Shown here: positions 13,832-26,639 of the stretch, one piece after another
How positions within the stretch are numbered: the first letter of the stretch is position 1
Layout: every line of letters begins with the position of its first letter
Assembly: GCA_018389105.1 (NCBI GenBank)
Contig: JACATO010001096.1
Coordinates: 124,001-188,000 of the forward strand
Reading direction: 5' to 3'
DNA: 64,000 nucleotides
Source of the DNA: Nautilus pompilius
Taxonomy: Eukaryota; Mollusca; Cephalopoda; Nautilida; Nautilidae
The notes under the pieces: model-generated
What the model saw: only the letters and a program-made list of their open reading frames with translations
What the model was told of the DNA's origin: nothing
Database searches by the model: none
Made by a program: the position numbers and the translations under genes

Positions 13832-15162
13832 AACAGGAAGTAGTGATATTTAAAAACAAGCCGACCAACCGGCGAAAACCTGATTCCCCAATAGATGAGG
13901 TGAAGAAATAGCTGCCGTCTGCTTTTCTTGCTTTAATCTTATTAACGCTTCAGATAATTAAACTCCTCTTCCGCATCATTGAAGCTGTCGAGGTTCAGTG
14001 GTTAGCCCGCTACGGCCCCGCGCTTTCGCTGGCGAACCCCCCCACCTACGGTTTCGTCCCACACTGCAGGGGTGGGCGTGGCTCGTGATAGTGATGGTAA
14101 ATAAACTGCTCGTAGTTATCTTCCTTATCTTAAGTTTATGGCCGAAATAACCGAGATCATTGTTCTTGCACTGTTATCACCAGTGAAGTCTCTAAGCACT
14201 TCCTGATTTCTGACTCTTATGCCAATGCGTGCACTTACTGCTTCATGGCCACCACTACTACCACATTAAAGACGAAGTTATCTCCCTGTAATCACTCAAT
14301 ACATGGAAATTAATAAAGTAAGAGAAAACACCTTCGTTTAGATGCAGACTTTGTCACTTGATTATAGTTAAATCTTTGGAAAGTTAAACATAGCGGTAAA
14401 TATTACACATGGAAGGGTACCACCTAACGAAACAAGTCACTTTGTTTGATGGGCCTCTCTTACTTCAGCCAGATTTCATCTGAACTTTTCTTTTATGTAC
14501 TAATTTTAACTTTATAAATTTAGCAAAATATTCGCAATAGGACATTTCCATGGTTACTTGCTCAAATGATATCGATATTAAAGTATTATATAAACTGGAA
14601 TTTATTCGAAATGGTCGAAGTTTCCTCGCCCTATTGTACTTTGTTATGCATACATCAAAATAAAAAGAAAGAATCAAAACAGCATCTTTGAATTAATTGC
14701 AGATGTACGATGTTAAAATGTCAGGGTCACAATTTATAAGTAAATCTGTTTCACGTGTTTATATTAACATCAAGCAGTTTTTAAAATCAGAATCAGAAAA
14801 ACAGGTTTACTTCCCTTAGAATATAATTCCGAAGCGGATTGAAGGCATTTTTAAAATTTATCTGATAATAATTATTATTGAAACAATTTAATTTTTATTT
14901 TAGACTAAATGGTTGTAATATCTTTCTTTTATGTTCGTTTTAAATTTAAATATGCAAAGAAAAACAAAAAAAAGACGTTTCTTAGCATTAAAAATAAACA
15001 GTTAACTGAAAGACACAGGTTTTTTTCTGTTTTTGTTGCTTCCAACCAAAGATTTAGTATTTTAAAAATCATTTTGAATGAAATTATAATAATATTTTTT
15101 ACACTGTCCTAACACCGCCGAAATCTGAAGCGGAGAGTAAAACAGTTTGCATACGTTATATT

Positions 15163-15220
15163 GAGTTAGCTCCCTTGTTACAGTTTTGTCCTATAGTTTA
15201 TAATCTACGGGCGATAACTC
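15163..15220. repeat. Short inverted repeat around GAGTTA..CCC
   Basis: GAGTTAGCTCCC at the left faces GGGCGATAACTC at the right. Read outward-in they share GAGTTA and the final CCC (9-10 of 12 bases). The whole structure is only 58 bp. It could be a small hairpin-type element carrying a diverged GTTATCTCCCTT end, or chance. Confidence 0.3.
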
Positions 15221-17287
15221 TATACCTCAATTTCTTGCTGACGACGCGAATGGAATTTGTGTAATACAAAAATTGTAAACGACCCGGGATGCAAATTACA
15301 AAGGTTTTTCCTACACCCTGGTTTGTTGTCATCTGTGCCACCTCTGGTCAGCAGAGTAGGAAACGCGGGGAAATGTAAAAACTGGTGCGCGCGCATCCTT
15401 TTGTTTAGTAGGAAGGGGAGGTTTATAATTTTTCCAAGCGAGGGGAATCCGTTACTGGGCGGGGTCGGGCCGCACGTGGCGGTCTTCCTTTCGATCGGGC
15501 CTGCAGCCTTACGGTCAGCGCTCATCGGCCTTGTCGAGGATATTCCGAGAAAGTTCCGCTTTATTTCCCTTCGGTTAGATGCCGAGCCACGACTGTGGAG
15601 ATGGATCTCCAGTTTTCCTCGATGGATCCAAAGCGACGAGAACCAATTAAGTTTGATGTACGTGACAATTTACCGTTTAGACAGAACGGACGGCGAGCAC
15701 CGGTTCCCGGCAGAGATCGCTAATATGGTTTCCGCACCGAGTCGTTCGATTCTCTCGACTGTTCGCCTGCCCGGTTGCTAATGCGACAGATGAGTGAAGC
15801 TGAGCCAAAAGAGGATGCGCCGCCTCGATGGATCCTTACGGCCCGTCATTATTTCCCGGTCCACGACAAATGCAGCAGCAGCCTCGTGTTAAAATGCTTC
15901 AGTGGGCAACAATTGGCAAACTCCACTCTGCTGGAGATAGCTGCTTTCCTCTCCTTTGTTCGCCAGTAGCTTTCATCTGAACCGCGTCCACAGACCATCT
16001 GCCCGCTCCTATGACACAGGGGAATAAATCCAAACTTTTTTTATTCTAAAAAAATATAAGTAATTATTTTTAAAAAATTAAAAAAAAAACAAACATGAAA
16101 GCAAAAACAGACTTTACCCTTTTTCTTCCCTTCCTGATGTTTAATATCAGAGACGGTGTTCGCACCTCTGGTTTCCGGCCATGTCCGTGATCTACGGGTC
16201 GGCCTTCAGTCACCGGACACTCAGGTGCGGTGTTCTTCACGGATCCGTTCTAATATTTCGATAAGTTATTTAACTACGACTGCTTCGTGGCGATAACCAC
16301 ACCTGTTTGTATGAGCAGGTGATGCTTGCTGGCGTCGCTTCCGAGGAAGAGGGGAAAGAGGCGTGGTTAGCAGAGGTTCTAGGAAGCTAGAAGAGGGATC
16401 TACACTCCTCTTTGGGCAATTGTTATAGCATTAAAGCCAATCCATTAATTAACATGCATAACTTAGTTTACTTTAGTAGTTATGATAAGGCAGGAAATCC
16501 TAACTAAGCGTATAGAAAGGCTGTGATCTTGATTTTATACACTTTGACCTTCAATCTAAGATCAAAGACTATCACGTCGGTTGTAGCTTATCTGTATTTG
16601 TAATTTACTTTCACTCTAACCAGCCCCGTCTGTTGTATGCTCTGAACCAAACCACGTGAGCAAGCATATATTAAAAAGGGTTGATTTCTTTTACTTCATC
16701 TTCGAGCGCAGACATAAAGAATCAGATTCCATTTAAATGTCATTAACTGCAATTTAAAAATGTGTCCTTCTGGCAGAAAAGGCAGACAGAGGCATATTAT
16801 AATTAAAGGTGATGAGTTAGGCGGTCGTGACGAAGTTATACCCAGTTATAGTAAGAATAAATGTCGACACATAGTTTAATAAATTAGTTTAGAAATATTG
16901 TTTTTCTTGCAAGCTGTAGTCGCCTTCGACTATTTCAAGATCCCTCCGTGACTCCCTCTCAGCTGGCCGTGTAACTGCTGTGAACCCCTGTTGTGTGAGT
17001 TCCCCACAGGACGCAACATAACCCCTCGTAGCCGGTTGCCTCTCCTTCCTCTGCAAAAAATATCTGAAATGTACAGCGCAATTCTTGAAGTAAAATTGAT
17101 TCTTCCGGGTTTTGAGAATTTCCAGAACAGGGTCTTGTCATTTTTCGTTTGCCAGACCGCCAGCGAATCTATGAAGCGCGAACAAATAACAAATTCCCAA
17201 AGCCGACATCCTCCTGACCAGATCCTGGCAGCTTTGGTGGTATCGGTGTATGCCATGGAAGGGCCCAGGAGATTCTTTGTCATTCAG

Positions 17288-17380
17288 GTGCCCCCCAACC
17301 CCCAGAGAGATTCTCGATTGGATCCCTATGACTGTGATGACTTAGCCCGGCGCAGGAAAATGATACCAGGGCTGTTTTAA
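17288..17380 (+). CDS. Possible short terminal exon, unrecognised
   Basis: An acceptor-like TTTGTCATTCAG precedes an open segment that runs 31 codons to TAA at 17,378-17,380. The peptide is charged and proline-bearing at its start (VPPNPQRDSRLDPYDCDD...) and ends in a basic cluster. The frame is open upstream to 16,991, so the splice site is not forced by the sequence. I recognise no family, no upstream exon is evident, and the opposite strand is also open here (16,930-17,283). Treat it as a weak lead, not an annotated gene. Confidence 0.15.
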   Translation: MPPNPQRDSRLDPYDCDDLARRRKMIPGLF

Positions 17381-18251
17381 AGAATTCTTCTTCTTCTCTG
17401 CTTATTTTAAAAAGTGTGACAATTAAGCATTAAACAGCTGAAGGACGAGACGTCACGATAACACGAAGGTGATTGTCAAGTCTCGAAATTCCTCCTCTTT
17501 ATGAGTGAAATCAAAGAATTTCGATTTTCTTTCCTTTTTCTTAGAAGTAAATCAATTTCGCGTTATATTTTTAACTCCTTAATTCTAATTTGCATTCCGG
17601 GTTCCTGGAAAGCGGCCAAACAGAGTGCGCTCCCTTATACCGTGGTGGTAGCTCGATCAAAGCGAACGATCGATCCGCAGATTCAGTGAAATAAATAAAT
17701 ACTTTGTTAAATCCTGCAAAAATCTTTAGCCTCTCTTCAAACTTTCTGCGAGCAGTAAAGCGTACGGCACTGATTTGTTCGGTATCTTTTTGGCAAAGAC
17801 AAAAACAAAATAAAATAAAGACCTCTGAATTTCGACCAGAATTAACTCGGACTATTCCATAAAGATGATGTCGAAGGGTCTAGATCAGTAGAAACTAAGT
17901 GTAGGTTCTTAGAGACATTGATGAGCTGACCGACTGTAATGGAAGAGTTGAACCTGAATTCAGTTTCCTTTATTTCTTGATGTTTTCCTCGTATCTACCA
18001 AGAGAACTTTCCATATTTTTTTTTCTTTTTTTCCTGTGAAAACGCGTGATTCCTGCTGTCAACGTCTTGTTCTTTGAGAAAGATCTTTCTGGCGACGACC
18101 TCCGATAGTTAGTCGGGTGACCTACCCTCCCTTTTACTTCTATTTGCATTTTCTCATTTTTCTTTCCTTAAACGTCCCCTCACCTTTAGTTCCTTCTGTG
18201 ATTATGCAAGGAAACTGGGAGATGGTTGTTAAAAAGACGGATACGTTAATA

Positions 18252-18367
18252 CAGCACCAATGATCAAAAGTGGCTATAACTGACGTCATCGCCTTGACCT
18301 TGGATACGAAGATCAATGCATAAGACGTCGATTATAGGCTCATCTGTACGTTTAATTATTGGTGCTG
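18252..18367. mobile_element. 116-bp MITE with TA target duplication (Tc1/mariner type)
   Basis: The left end reads CAGCACCAATGATCAAAAGT and the right end, read on the reverse strand, CAGCACCAATAATTAAACGT. The first ten bases are identical and most of the next ten agree. Both ends are bordered by TA (18,250-18,251 and 18,368-18,369), the target duplication of Tc1/mariner-superfamily transposons. The interior has no open frame and contains two GACGT-bearing segments that could fold back. A non-autonomous element mobilised by a transposase encoded elsewhere is the simplest reading. Confidence 0.7.
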
Positions 18368-21300
18368 TATCAACTTACCTCTGCTACACCGACACTGATC
18401 CGTAAACGCTATACACGTAACCACATGTGCGTTTTTATTATATTTAATTCTTGTGTAAAATAATTTTATTTCCGTTATCTCTTTTACGCACTTTTAATTA
18501 AGCATCCAAACTTCTGTAATCAAACTTTTGGCATTTAGTGTAACAAAGTAGCACGGAAATACATTATTCCAAACATGAAACACTTTAAATGAAAATATAT
18601 TTAACTAATATTTGGAATTAATTAGGGATTTTTTATTGCTGATATTAACTTTTTTCCTTCTCCGCTTTCTAAAGATGACGGCAGGGTTCGGGTGGGTGAT
18701 AACTGCCAAGAAATCACCTGGACGTGATCAGTGAAGAGATTGGACCAGAAGGAACGGGTGGACAGGTCACGTGTGCTTCACTGTGAGCAGTTAGACGATT
18801 TCTCTCGGGCTTACTCGATATCTATAGTTAATAAAGAGCGGTTCGACAGCTGGAAGGACTTAGACAGACGGAGACCGCCAGGACGATTCAATAAGTGAAA
18901 TCAAAAGGAAAAAATAATTGGTATTGTTCTCATATAACAAAGTATCTCACACGTGCACACCCTGTGGCCACACTTAATGTGAATGCTGACATTTCCGCCC
19001 CGTGCCCAAAGGAGTGCGGATTACTAAGCATATAAAGGGGTTTTTGAAATATTGCTTCTTTCTCCCCAATAAGATAATCTAGCAACAGCAAATGGCTTTT
19101 GATGAAAAGTGTTTCCTTGACAACCGGATATTACAGAGCGCGCTTGAAGTCAGATAAGTGGATCGGCACGGAAAGGTAGGCAGATGATGCGTGTCTGAGC
19201 TGAGACAGACGTTTGAAGGTGAGTAAAGTCTGCAGGTGGGGTTCGGCCAAAACGTAAAGATGCCGAATAAACAACTGATTGTTCCACCTGTGAAGCTAGA
19301 GAGAGGACAGACAGCCTGGTGGTGGGGAGAGAGAGAGCCGTCCGCGAGACCCTGCGCTCGCTCGATTGTCATCACCGCTGCAGGAAGAAGACGGGCCGCC
19401 ATCAGTACCCGCGGGATCCAGAGAAATCGCTTTGTATGCGCGGCGAGAAGGGGCCACGAGATCTACTCGCTCATCACAGGCGCGATCAAAAATAAAACGT
19501 AGGGGTCTCATAGATGTTAAAACAGTCAAATAAATCAATAAACGCATTTCTCTTGAAGCTCCCGTATAGCGGGAGAATGGCGCGGGAAGAGAGGGGCCCG
19601 ACTTTGTGCGTCCGTGGGTGTGAAAATAACCAAAGTCCACGCACCTGTTACTTCCGGCCAGTCAGTCACCTGGACGAAGGCGGCCGTACTCAGCCTGGCT
19701 ATCTCCCGCAGTGTGATCTCTCCTTGGATGTCTCACCCCTCCCACCCGCCGATAACCCTCGACTGTTGCACCTTGATGCCCATCGAAAGCATCCAGGTAA
19801 CGTGCCTGATCACCAAGCTCGGTCTGGCTCGTCTTTTCTGTCAGGTATCTTTATACTTCGAAATCGGCGCAACGGTTCGCAAAGAAAACGTAGTACTACA
19901 AAGTTATTACATTTAATGAATAAATTCGCATTCTTGGCTACTCAAAATATCTAATTATGATTTGTATTTTAATGTTATGAAGTCGAGATATAAAGGAAAC
20001 CGAACTATTATTTTCAGATGCTGATTCTCCATGTGTTCATATTAACAAGCGACACTTCTGAAGACATGATACTTTTGCTTGCTCAGCCTCCAACTTTAGC
20101 CCTATAACCTTAATACGCTAATCCTAAACTTAAATTTGTGCTTGTTTTTAACCCTAACCCCCAAGAGCGACCCCAGATTTAGAATTACCGTAAGAGGAAT
20201 GCACGCTGAGAGGATCATCGATTGGCCAGCATTCAGAGATTCATCTTGTCTGGATGGCACACGTCAAATGGTTAATTTATCTGCACATCGCAGATGTAAC
20301 AGATTTTGCAAAGTGTGCAAAACTAAACCACTCTCCAACCCAGGAATCTCTCCATCGCCTGTTTTCCAAACACTGCCCTTGCGTTTCTCCGATGCTGTGC
20401 TCTGACTAATCGTTTCCGGGGCTGTATGCACTCAGCCCCTCTGGAAAGGTCTCCGTCAGCCACGACGTCTTCCAGTAAGAATTGGTACAAAAATAAATGT
20501 TTTAAAAGGAAAGAGGGATATCTTGGATTTTTCCTCGCGCGTATTTCAGTGCTGGCGGACAGGAGATTAGGAAGAAGTCAGTCGTCTCAAATGCTGCTCG
20601 CTGTCTGTCCATCTTATCGTCTCTCACAGCTGCCTGGATGCTGAACCGTTTTGCCATTCGCCGATCTAGCTGCAGCAAAACCTACCGACGATGTGCGGGT
20701 GTCCGGGGAACGTTGCGATAATGCGAAGGGTTCGTTTCCCGTAGTAAAAAGAATGAAGCCACGTGAGGAGTCAGTAACCACGTGATCGGAGAACAGCTGC
20801 GACTTTTTGTATGAAGGAGAAAAAAGAAAAAAAAATTAAATATTTAGTTGCAAGAAAACATCGACAGAACAAAGGCAAAATTCATTTGCATACGGAAACG
20901 ACTGGGGTCTTTCCATCTAAGTTTCACTCTCTTTTGGGTCTCGCTTTCCTTAACTCTGTCACGCGTCACAGTTTTTTTTGCGGCGACACGAGTAGCGAGT
21001 GATACGCGCGTGCGTGTGTGTGACTGTGTGTCGCAATGAATAGGAGCGGAGGCTGGAACAGATAGCGATCGGCAAGACGTGTGAATACTTATATCTGCAC
21101 AGGCTATGGTTAACCCTCTGTGTTCCATATGGACTGCAGTTGCAGCTGACTAATCTCCAAATCTGCTTTACTCAGGGAAGGTTGGGCTATCGGTTGTGTG
21201 GCACGCGGTGTCTTTCTCGTTCATCCCTTGTGAAGACAAACCAACATATTGTTCCAGCTCCACGTGTTTTGCATTACGAATGGTTTACCTAAACATACAG

Positions 21301-23493
21301 CCAGTTCAACACAATTTATGGGGAGTGGTGTGGGATAAGTTACGGAGTACAGGGTTTAAACTGTCGTGGATGATAAAGCGCAAAACAAGTTAATCAAATG
21401 ATCGCAGACAGGTGGCAAATTAACAAACTCACTAATCTGCTATCGTGGTCTTCTGACGGAGATTCCAAGACTGCGCAGAAAATGATTGGATTTCTTCTTT
21501 TTAATAATGCTGCATATTGTCTTAGTAGAAAAATAGTTTTATTGGTTAATAATTCACATCCCAGATTTTAATCTTTTTCTTCAAATATCGAAAATCAATT
21601 CAAAACCATGGTCATTAAAATTAATCTAAGAGACATTATTCCGAATATCTTGGTTTGTATGTCTGCTAGAATATAGAGTGGGAACAGCTATTCTTAGACA
21701 TAATTCCCCTATTTGTTTTCTTGCGTGGAAACCATTGCTCCAGTAATACAGATATAAATGTTTGCTTTAAGACCATTTCGTCTTGTGTTCTATCTTGCAG
21801 TCACAAAATACTAAACATATATTTGCAATAAACAGTACATCTTTAAGAGTTTCCAGATTTTAGAATAAAACCAAAGGCGAAAGCTTTCGCTTGTAATCTT
21901 TCTTCATTCCATCCAACCCGAAGCTGCTCGACAGAGAGGCCGTCGTGCGCATCAAATAAAATCGAGCGAGCCGAGAGCTTCTTTGCCATTTCAAATGAAC
22001 CCATCCTCTGAGCCATCGCGACCTCACGTGACCAGAAGATGCCGTACCGCAGAACTTTGGCTGCTCGGTACCCTTTGATTTTATTTACTCGAATGTGTTT
22101 CTGCGTAGCGAGAAATAATCGGTCTCCCGTTCAGCGTCCACAGGTTGGTTATAATGTGGCTGGATGGAAGCAGCGACGATAAATCTCATCCAAACCGGTC
22201 ACAATGGCGTGCGATATCCTCCTGCTCACCGCTGGACAGGAGCAAACTTTACTTCATCTTTAATGACGTTCGCACGACGTTCGTTCTCCCATCTGTATCT
22301 GACGTATTTAACGACGGCTTCTCTATGGCAGTTATCGAGGTGACGTCTTTCGCTCCTTTCTCGGTGTGAACGGAACCGGAAGAAGTGGTCACGGGTTGGC
22401 GAATATCGTGGTTTGCCTGAGCAAGTAGTGAACGAGCTTCGCTTTCAGCTGAATCTCGCTGTTTCTCGATTTTCGCCCTGTAGGGAGTCGAGCTGCGGTT
22501 TTAGATGGTGAAAAATACCGACAGATTTTCAAGCGGCGCACTAAACTCTGAGAGTAAAGGTCTGTTACTACTGTGCATGTCGCTGGCTTTAGTTAATTCT
22601 TCTCCCTGTTGCTGCACCTTATTTGCTACTAAACAATGGCTGCACATCCCCTGAGCTGAAGTAATCTGATGAGCCCCCTTTAAGTAGATATGTATGTAAA
22701 CAGAAAAGGTTACAAAAAGTGCCTGCATATTCACCGAGGAGATGCGTTCAGAATCCGTGAGCGTCTGACAACAACGACATCCATTGTAAACTTACTATGG
22801 TATCTACTCAATAAATAGTATACTGTGATGCCTACCAATATTTACTGCTATCCCTACCGTCGTATACACTTATCTACTCTAATATCTGTTTGACACGGAT
22901 ATTCTTGGTTGATGAAATTGTCTGCTTTGCAATATATTTTTTGACATTCTTTTTTCATACAGAGAAGCATTTTAAAAAATCGGTACTGATTCCCTCCATC
23001 AACTTTATGTGGCCTAATTTAATGAGCCTCAAGATGACGAGCTGATACGTGGGATGTCATTGCCGGGAGTCTGTGAAGGTCGGATGGCGCAGATAAAAAT
23101 AGCGAGGTTTGCATTTCAGATAGTAGCACACCTGTAAAACATAAGTCATTAATGCTAAACAAAATAACAGGTATAAATTTATATCAACCGGTGCGACTTA
23201 ATGAAAATTCCCGAGTGATGGCAGAATCCACCGGCTTCGCTGCATTAATGAAAACGTCGCGGCGACCATAAACTAGATTAGGTTTATTCTCAGCGGGATG
23301 CGGCCAGTAAAGAGCGTTTTCAGATTTGTGTAATTTTATTAAGAGAATTTCCGATGACCCTGTATCGGATATTATCCTCCTAAACATCAAGAGACAGCCG
23401 CCCGAAATGGGTGGCCATTTTGTTGTCATTGATCGGCGCGTGGGGAATAAGTAGGACTTAGGTTGTGGCGTCCGGGAGAAGCCAAACACGCAA
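18368..23493. other. Non-coding stretch with a CpG-rich patch
   Basis: No domain is recognised. The segment about 19,200-19,900 is GC- and CpG-rich and open in several frames on both strands (up to 146 codons), which is typical of composition rather than coding. A good splice-donor word (AAGGTGAGTAAAG) occurs near 19,217 at the edge of this patch. A CpG-island promoter with a non-coding first exon is possible but unsupported by anything else. A two-unit TTAACCCTAACCC word near 20,148 is too short to be telomeric. Confidence 0.5.
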
Positions 23494-24015
23494 GCTAACT
23501 GGACCTCACAACGAACTGGACTGGTTCGCTTCCTAGTGAAGGCGGTAATAGGGTTAAAGGTAACTGGATCCCACAACGAACTGGGGTGGTTCGCTTCCTA
23601 GTGATGGCGGTAATAGGGTTAAAGGTAACTGGATCCCACAACGAACTGGGCTGGTATTCGCTTCCTAGTGAAGGCGGTAATAGGGTTAAAGGTAACTGGA
23701 TCCCACAACGAACTGGGCTGGTTCGCTTCCTAGTGAAGGCGGTAATAGGGTTAAAGGTAACTGGATCTCACAACGAACTGGGCTGGTTCGCTTCCTAGTG
23801 AAGGCGGTAATAGGGTTAAAGGTAACTGGATCCCACAACGAGCTGGGCTGGTTCGCTTCCTAGTGATGGCGGTAATAGGGTTAAAGGTAACTGGATCCCA
23901 CAACGAACTGGGCTGGTTCGCTTCCTAGTGCTGGCGGTAATAGGGTTAAAGGTAACTGGATCCCACAACGAACTGGGCTGGTTCGCTTCCTGGTGATGGC
24001 GGTAATAGGGTTAAA
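23494..24015 (+). repeat. Tandem array, 8 copies of a 65-bp unit
   Basis: Units start at 23,494, 23,559, 23,624, 23,691, 23,756, 23,821, 23,886 and 23,951. Seven are 65 bp and the third is 67 bp (extra TA in GGTATTCGC). Each unit begins GGTAACTGGATCCCACAACG and ends GGCGGTAATAGGGTTAAA. The first copy is the most diverged (GCTAACTGGACCTC). Copies differ by single bases, notably before GGCGG (GAA, GAT, GCT), so the array is young or homogenised. The unit is not a multiple of three and the open frames through it are by-products. Copies abut with no unique spacers, so it is not a CRISPR array. Confidence 0.97.
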
Positions 24016-24585
24016 ACAGTTTTGGGAAATGTAGAAAAAGAGAAACCTGTTGATCCATACAGGCTGATGTGTTGATCAGAGTCGTATTTCGTTTGGGGTG
24101 GAAAAAGAAAAGAAAACTTTAAAAATGGCAATTATTTCTTGTTCTTGAAATCATCTTAATGACGCGTAGTTTTAAGGGTTTCAAAAGTCTGCGACTGATC
24201 GTGGCTCGTGCAAGGGGCCCCATAAGTTTGTCGTGTTGGCCGCATCTGAATCTTTACCAACTTATAGTTATGTTCTTTAGCATCAGTAACTGCTGACAGC
24301 CGAGGATATTTGTACTTTGTACATCTGATGAACCAGAAACGGTTCTACTAACGATTTTAGTCTGCATATAAAAAGGTTTTGCATTTTTCTAATGGTGTAA
24401 ATCGCGTATTCAGTACAGCCAACAGATGTGAACATTAAGTAAACCAACTCATCTTCGTGGACAGTAAAGAAGAAATAAAGCAAAACAAGTGACGTTTTAT
24501 TCAAGAGAAAGTTTTTAAGCATTTTATAAACCAATAGTCCAACCCAGCAGTTTAAATTAGCGATGCTAATTAGAGCAGATCAGTA

Positions 24586-24619
<34 letters not shown>

Positions 24620-24655
24620 AGGAGGGAGAGGGAGGGAGAGAGAGAGAGATAGATG

Positions 24656-24688
<33 letters not shown>

Positions 24689-26395
24689 AGAGGGAGAGGA
24701 GAGGGAGAGGAGAGAGAGAGAGCCTATGCTCATTTGGCTGTGTTCCATTTTGAGCAGAGATGAAATATGAAACAGATTATTAGGCAGACAGCGCAAGGAA
24801 ATGTTATTAATCTGAGTTAATCCAGAACCAAACCCGAGACTATAACGAGAATGGCGCCGTCCTGTCTGGAAGAGTATACCCCGTATAGTGTGGATCATTA
24901 AAATAGATAAAGAAAATTCTCATTTTCTAGAAAAGAATAACGAAGACGTCAGATCGTTTTATTCACAGTGAAGCTAAAGGCCAACAGCGACACTACAGCG
25001 CATGGAAGAGGCTGCTGTTAAAAGAAGTTATATTAGAATCCGGAACTTTTACGACTTACTTATGATTTTTGTTATTACTGTGACAAGGTGTGCATAATAT
25101 TAACTACATGGGAACCGCTTTTAGCGGATTCGGAAGTTTAAGGAAGTGCCATTTGCTGCCAGCCTGACCAGATTATTTTTGCACCACAAAAGTTCCAGTG
25201 ACATCACGAAGACGGAGCGCAGAGATCGCTTACGTAATGGATGCTAACACGACCGAGTTGGTAAGTACTCTCCGCATCCATGTACTTTAATTACTTTATA
25301 AACATGTTCGTCATCAACTCAATGGACCTACTCAAATCGCACTTGCTACCGGTTTCCTCTTCTGACGCCGGATAAAGAATTCGGGGCTGGTAAAAGTGAT
25401 GCTGAGGCCCAGTCAGCCGTCGTCACGCCACCGTTGAGCTGTGGTATCCGTACTCCTCCACAGCCCCTTGCTTCGCATTAGCCGATGCATTCCCCCCTTT
25501 TAATTAACTGATGTCATTAGTTTTTTAAATTTGTTTGTAGATTGTGAGACAACATCATTACCCACAACAGTTTCGGCTGATGTCTAAGGGTTTTCCGGAA
25601 CCCAAGGTTGTCTCGTAAACAACCTCACTGACTTCCATCAGGCGTCTGACTTATGTAGAACGTAAACAGATGGCGTGAAATCTATTGCATAGAATTCGAA
25701 ACAGATGTAGTCACGGAGATAGAAAGTCAGGAAATGATAGCAGTTTAGTGACGTCATTAAACATCTGACCATTTTCTGTAAGAAGTAAAATATGCTTTCA
25801 TTGCATATTTCTCTTCCTCTCAGTGTAACGATCCTATACAACAACAAAGCTTTTAAGAAAATCCACTTTTGGGCCCCTACAAGAAGAAAACTCGGTATTT
25901 GATTCAGCATCAGATCCGAGCTCTCTAGAATAAATCGTTATTTTATTCTTGCAATATCCAAGTTGAACAATCAAAGTGAACACCGGTGATTATAAATTTA
26001 TAAAAAAATCAATATAAAACCTCGTAATTCGTTGGAAAAGCTCTTTAGGTGGCAATAATTCTTACGGATAGTGAAATTATTTTCGAACAGTATTATCAGA
26101 GAGGAAGGTGTCTTGGATGTATTCCAAAAGATTTAAATGTAAACCAAAAATTGAGCGACTTGATTACTGCCATAGATAAGAGAAACCCTCCGAGCACTGA
26201 GATCAGCTTCAGCAGTAGATTGTGGTCGACTTTTTAAAATATCCTGCAAAGAAGTTAAATATGCATAAATTAACTTTACAGTTTTAAAATAGCAGGATTA
26301 GCCGCTAATGAGACCCCAGCGATTCAGAGTGGTAAAATCTATAGAAATATTCTAAACTAAATCGGTATTTAATAAAACTGTACGGTGAAATAATA
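24016..26395. other. Non-coding stretch with GA microsatellite
   Basis: No recognisable coding sequence. It contains the GA tract listed separately and a small perfect dyad ATTAGC-GAT-GCTAAT near 24,556. Everything else is unremarkable AT-rich DNA. Confidence 0.55.
24587..24722. repeat. (GA)n microsatellite, interrupted
   Basis: About 136 bp of GA repeats interrupted by GATGGAGAGA and GGGAGAGG motifs. The reverse-strand reading frame through it is Ser/Leu low complexity and not a gene. Confidence 0.95.
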
Positions 26396-26423
26396 CAGGT
26401 GCTCCCAAAAAGGGACTGTACCC
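26396..26423 (+). repeat. Candidate left terminus of a Tc1/mariner element
   Basis: TA (26,394-26,395) is followed by CAGGTGCTCCCAAAAAGGGA and then CTGTACCC, which resembles the ends of mariner-type elements. It lies about 240 bp upstream of the transposase homology below. I did not find a matching inverted end downstream of 27,451, so the element is either truncated at the right or this end is coincidental. Confidence 0.35.
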
Positions 26424-26639
26424 ACTTCCGCTACGAGACAATAGGATTTTGTCTCTCAGCGATGAGATATCCATCGTTCGTAAGCTCACAGATGAGGATT
26501 AGAACAGGGTGATCAGACTTTTTCAAAGTGGAGCGAAAATGACGAGTGTGGGGTTGACCTTTGATGAGCACCAGAAATCTACGAATGCCGCTAAGGAACA
26601 GCGTTCGGGGAACCGCCACCGCATCTTGCAGCAAGAGTG

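Larger units (their letters stand above)
8363..18251. other. Non-coding stretch, no gene recognised
   Basis: No recognisable domain. It contains a CT microsatellite (10,101-10,123), a short ATT repeat (11,319-11,337) and a T17 run near 12,706. From 13.7 to 15.2 kb it has four copies of the word GTTATCTCCCT(T) or a one-base variant. The longest frame (15,257-15,781, 174 codons) resembles nothing I know and lies in a locally GC-rich patch where stops are rarer. One possible short terminal exon is listed separately at 17,288-17,380. Confidence 0.55.

Noticed and set aside
13982-14070. tRNA-like GGTTCAGTGGTTAGCCCGC followed by GGTTTCGTCCC
   Set aside because: The A-box part is fair, but the B-box part is poor and the arms do not pair.
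15257-15781. 174-codon forward frame
   Set aside because: No recognisable motif. It lies in a GC-richer patch where stops are rare, and a frame of this size is near what chance gives in six frames of 64 kb.
19200-19954. Several overlapping frames of 90-146 codons on both strands
   Set aside because: Explained by high GC content. No motif favours one of them.
20148-20160. TTAACCCTAACCC telomere-like word
   Set aside because: Only two units, internal, no array.
23586-23798. 70-codon forward frame
   Set aside because: Translation of the 65-bp tandem repeat, whose unit is not a multiple of three.
23494-24015. CRISPR array
   Set aside because: Units abut with no unique spacers; the setting is animal nuclear DNA. 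The same holds for 51,901-52,161.
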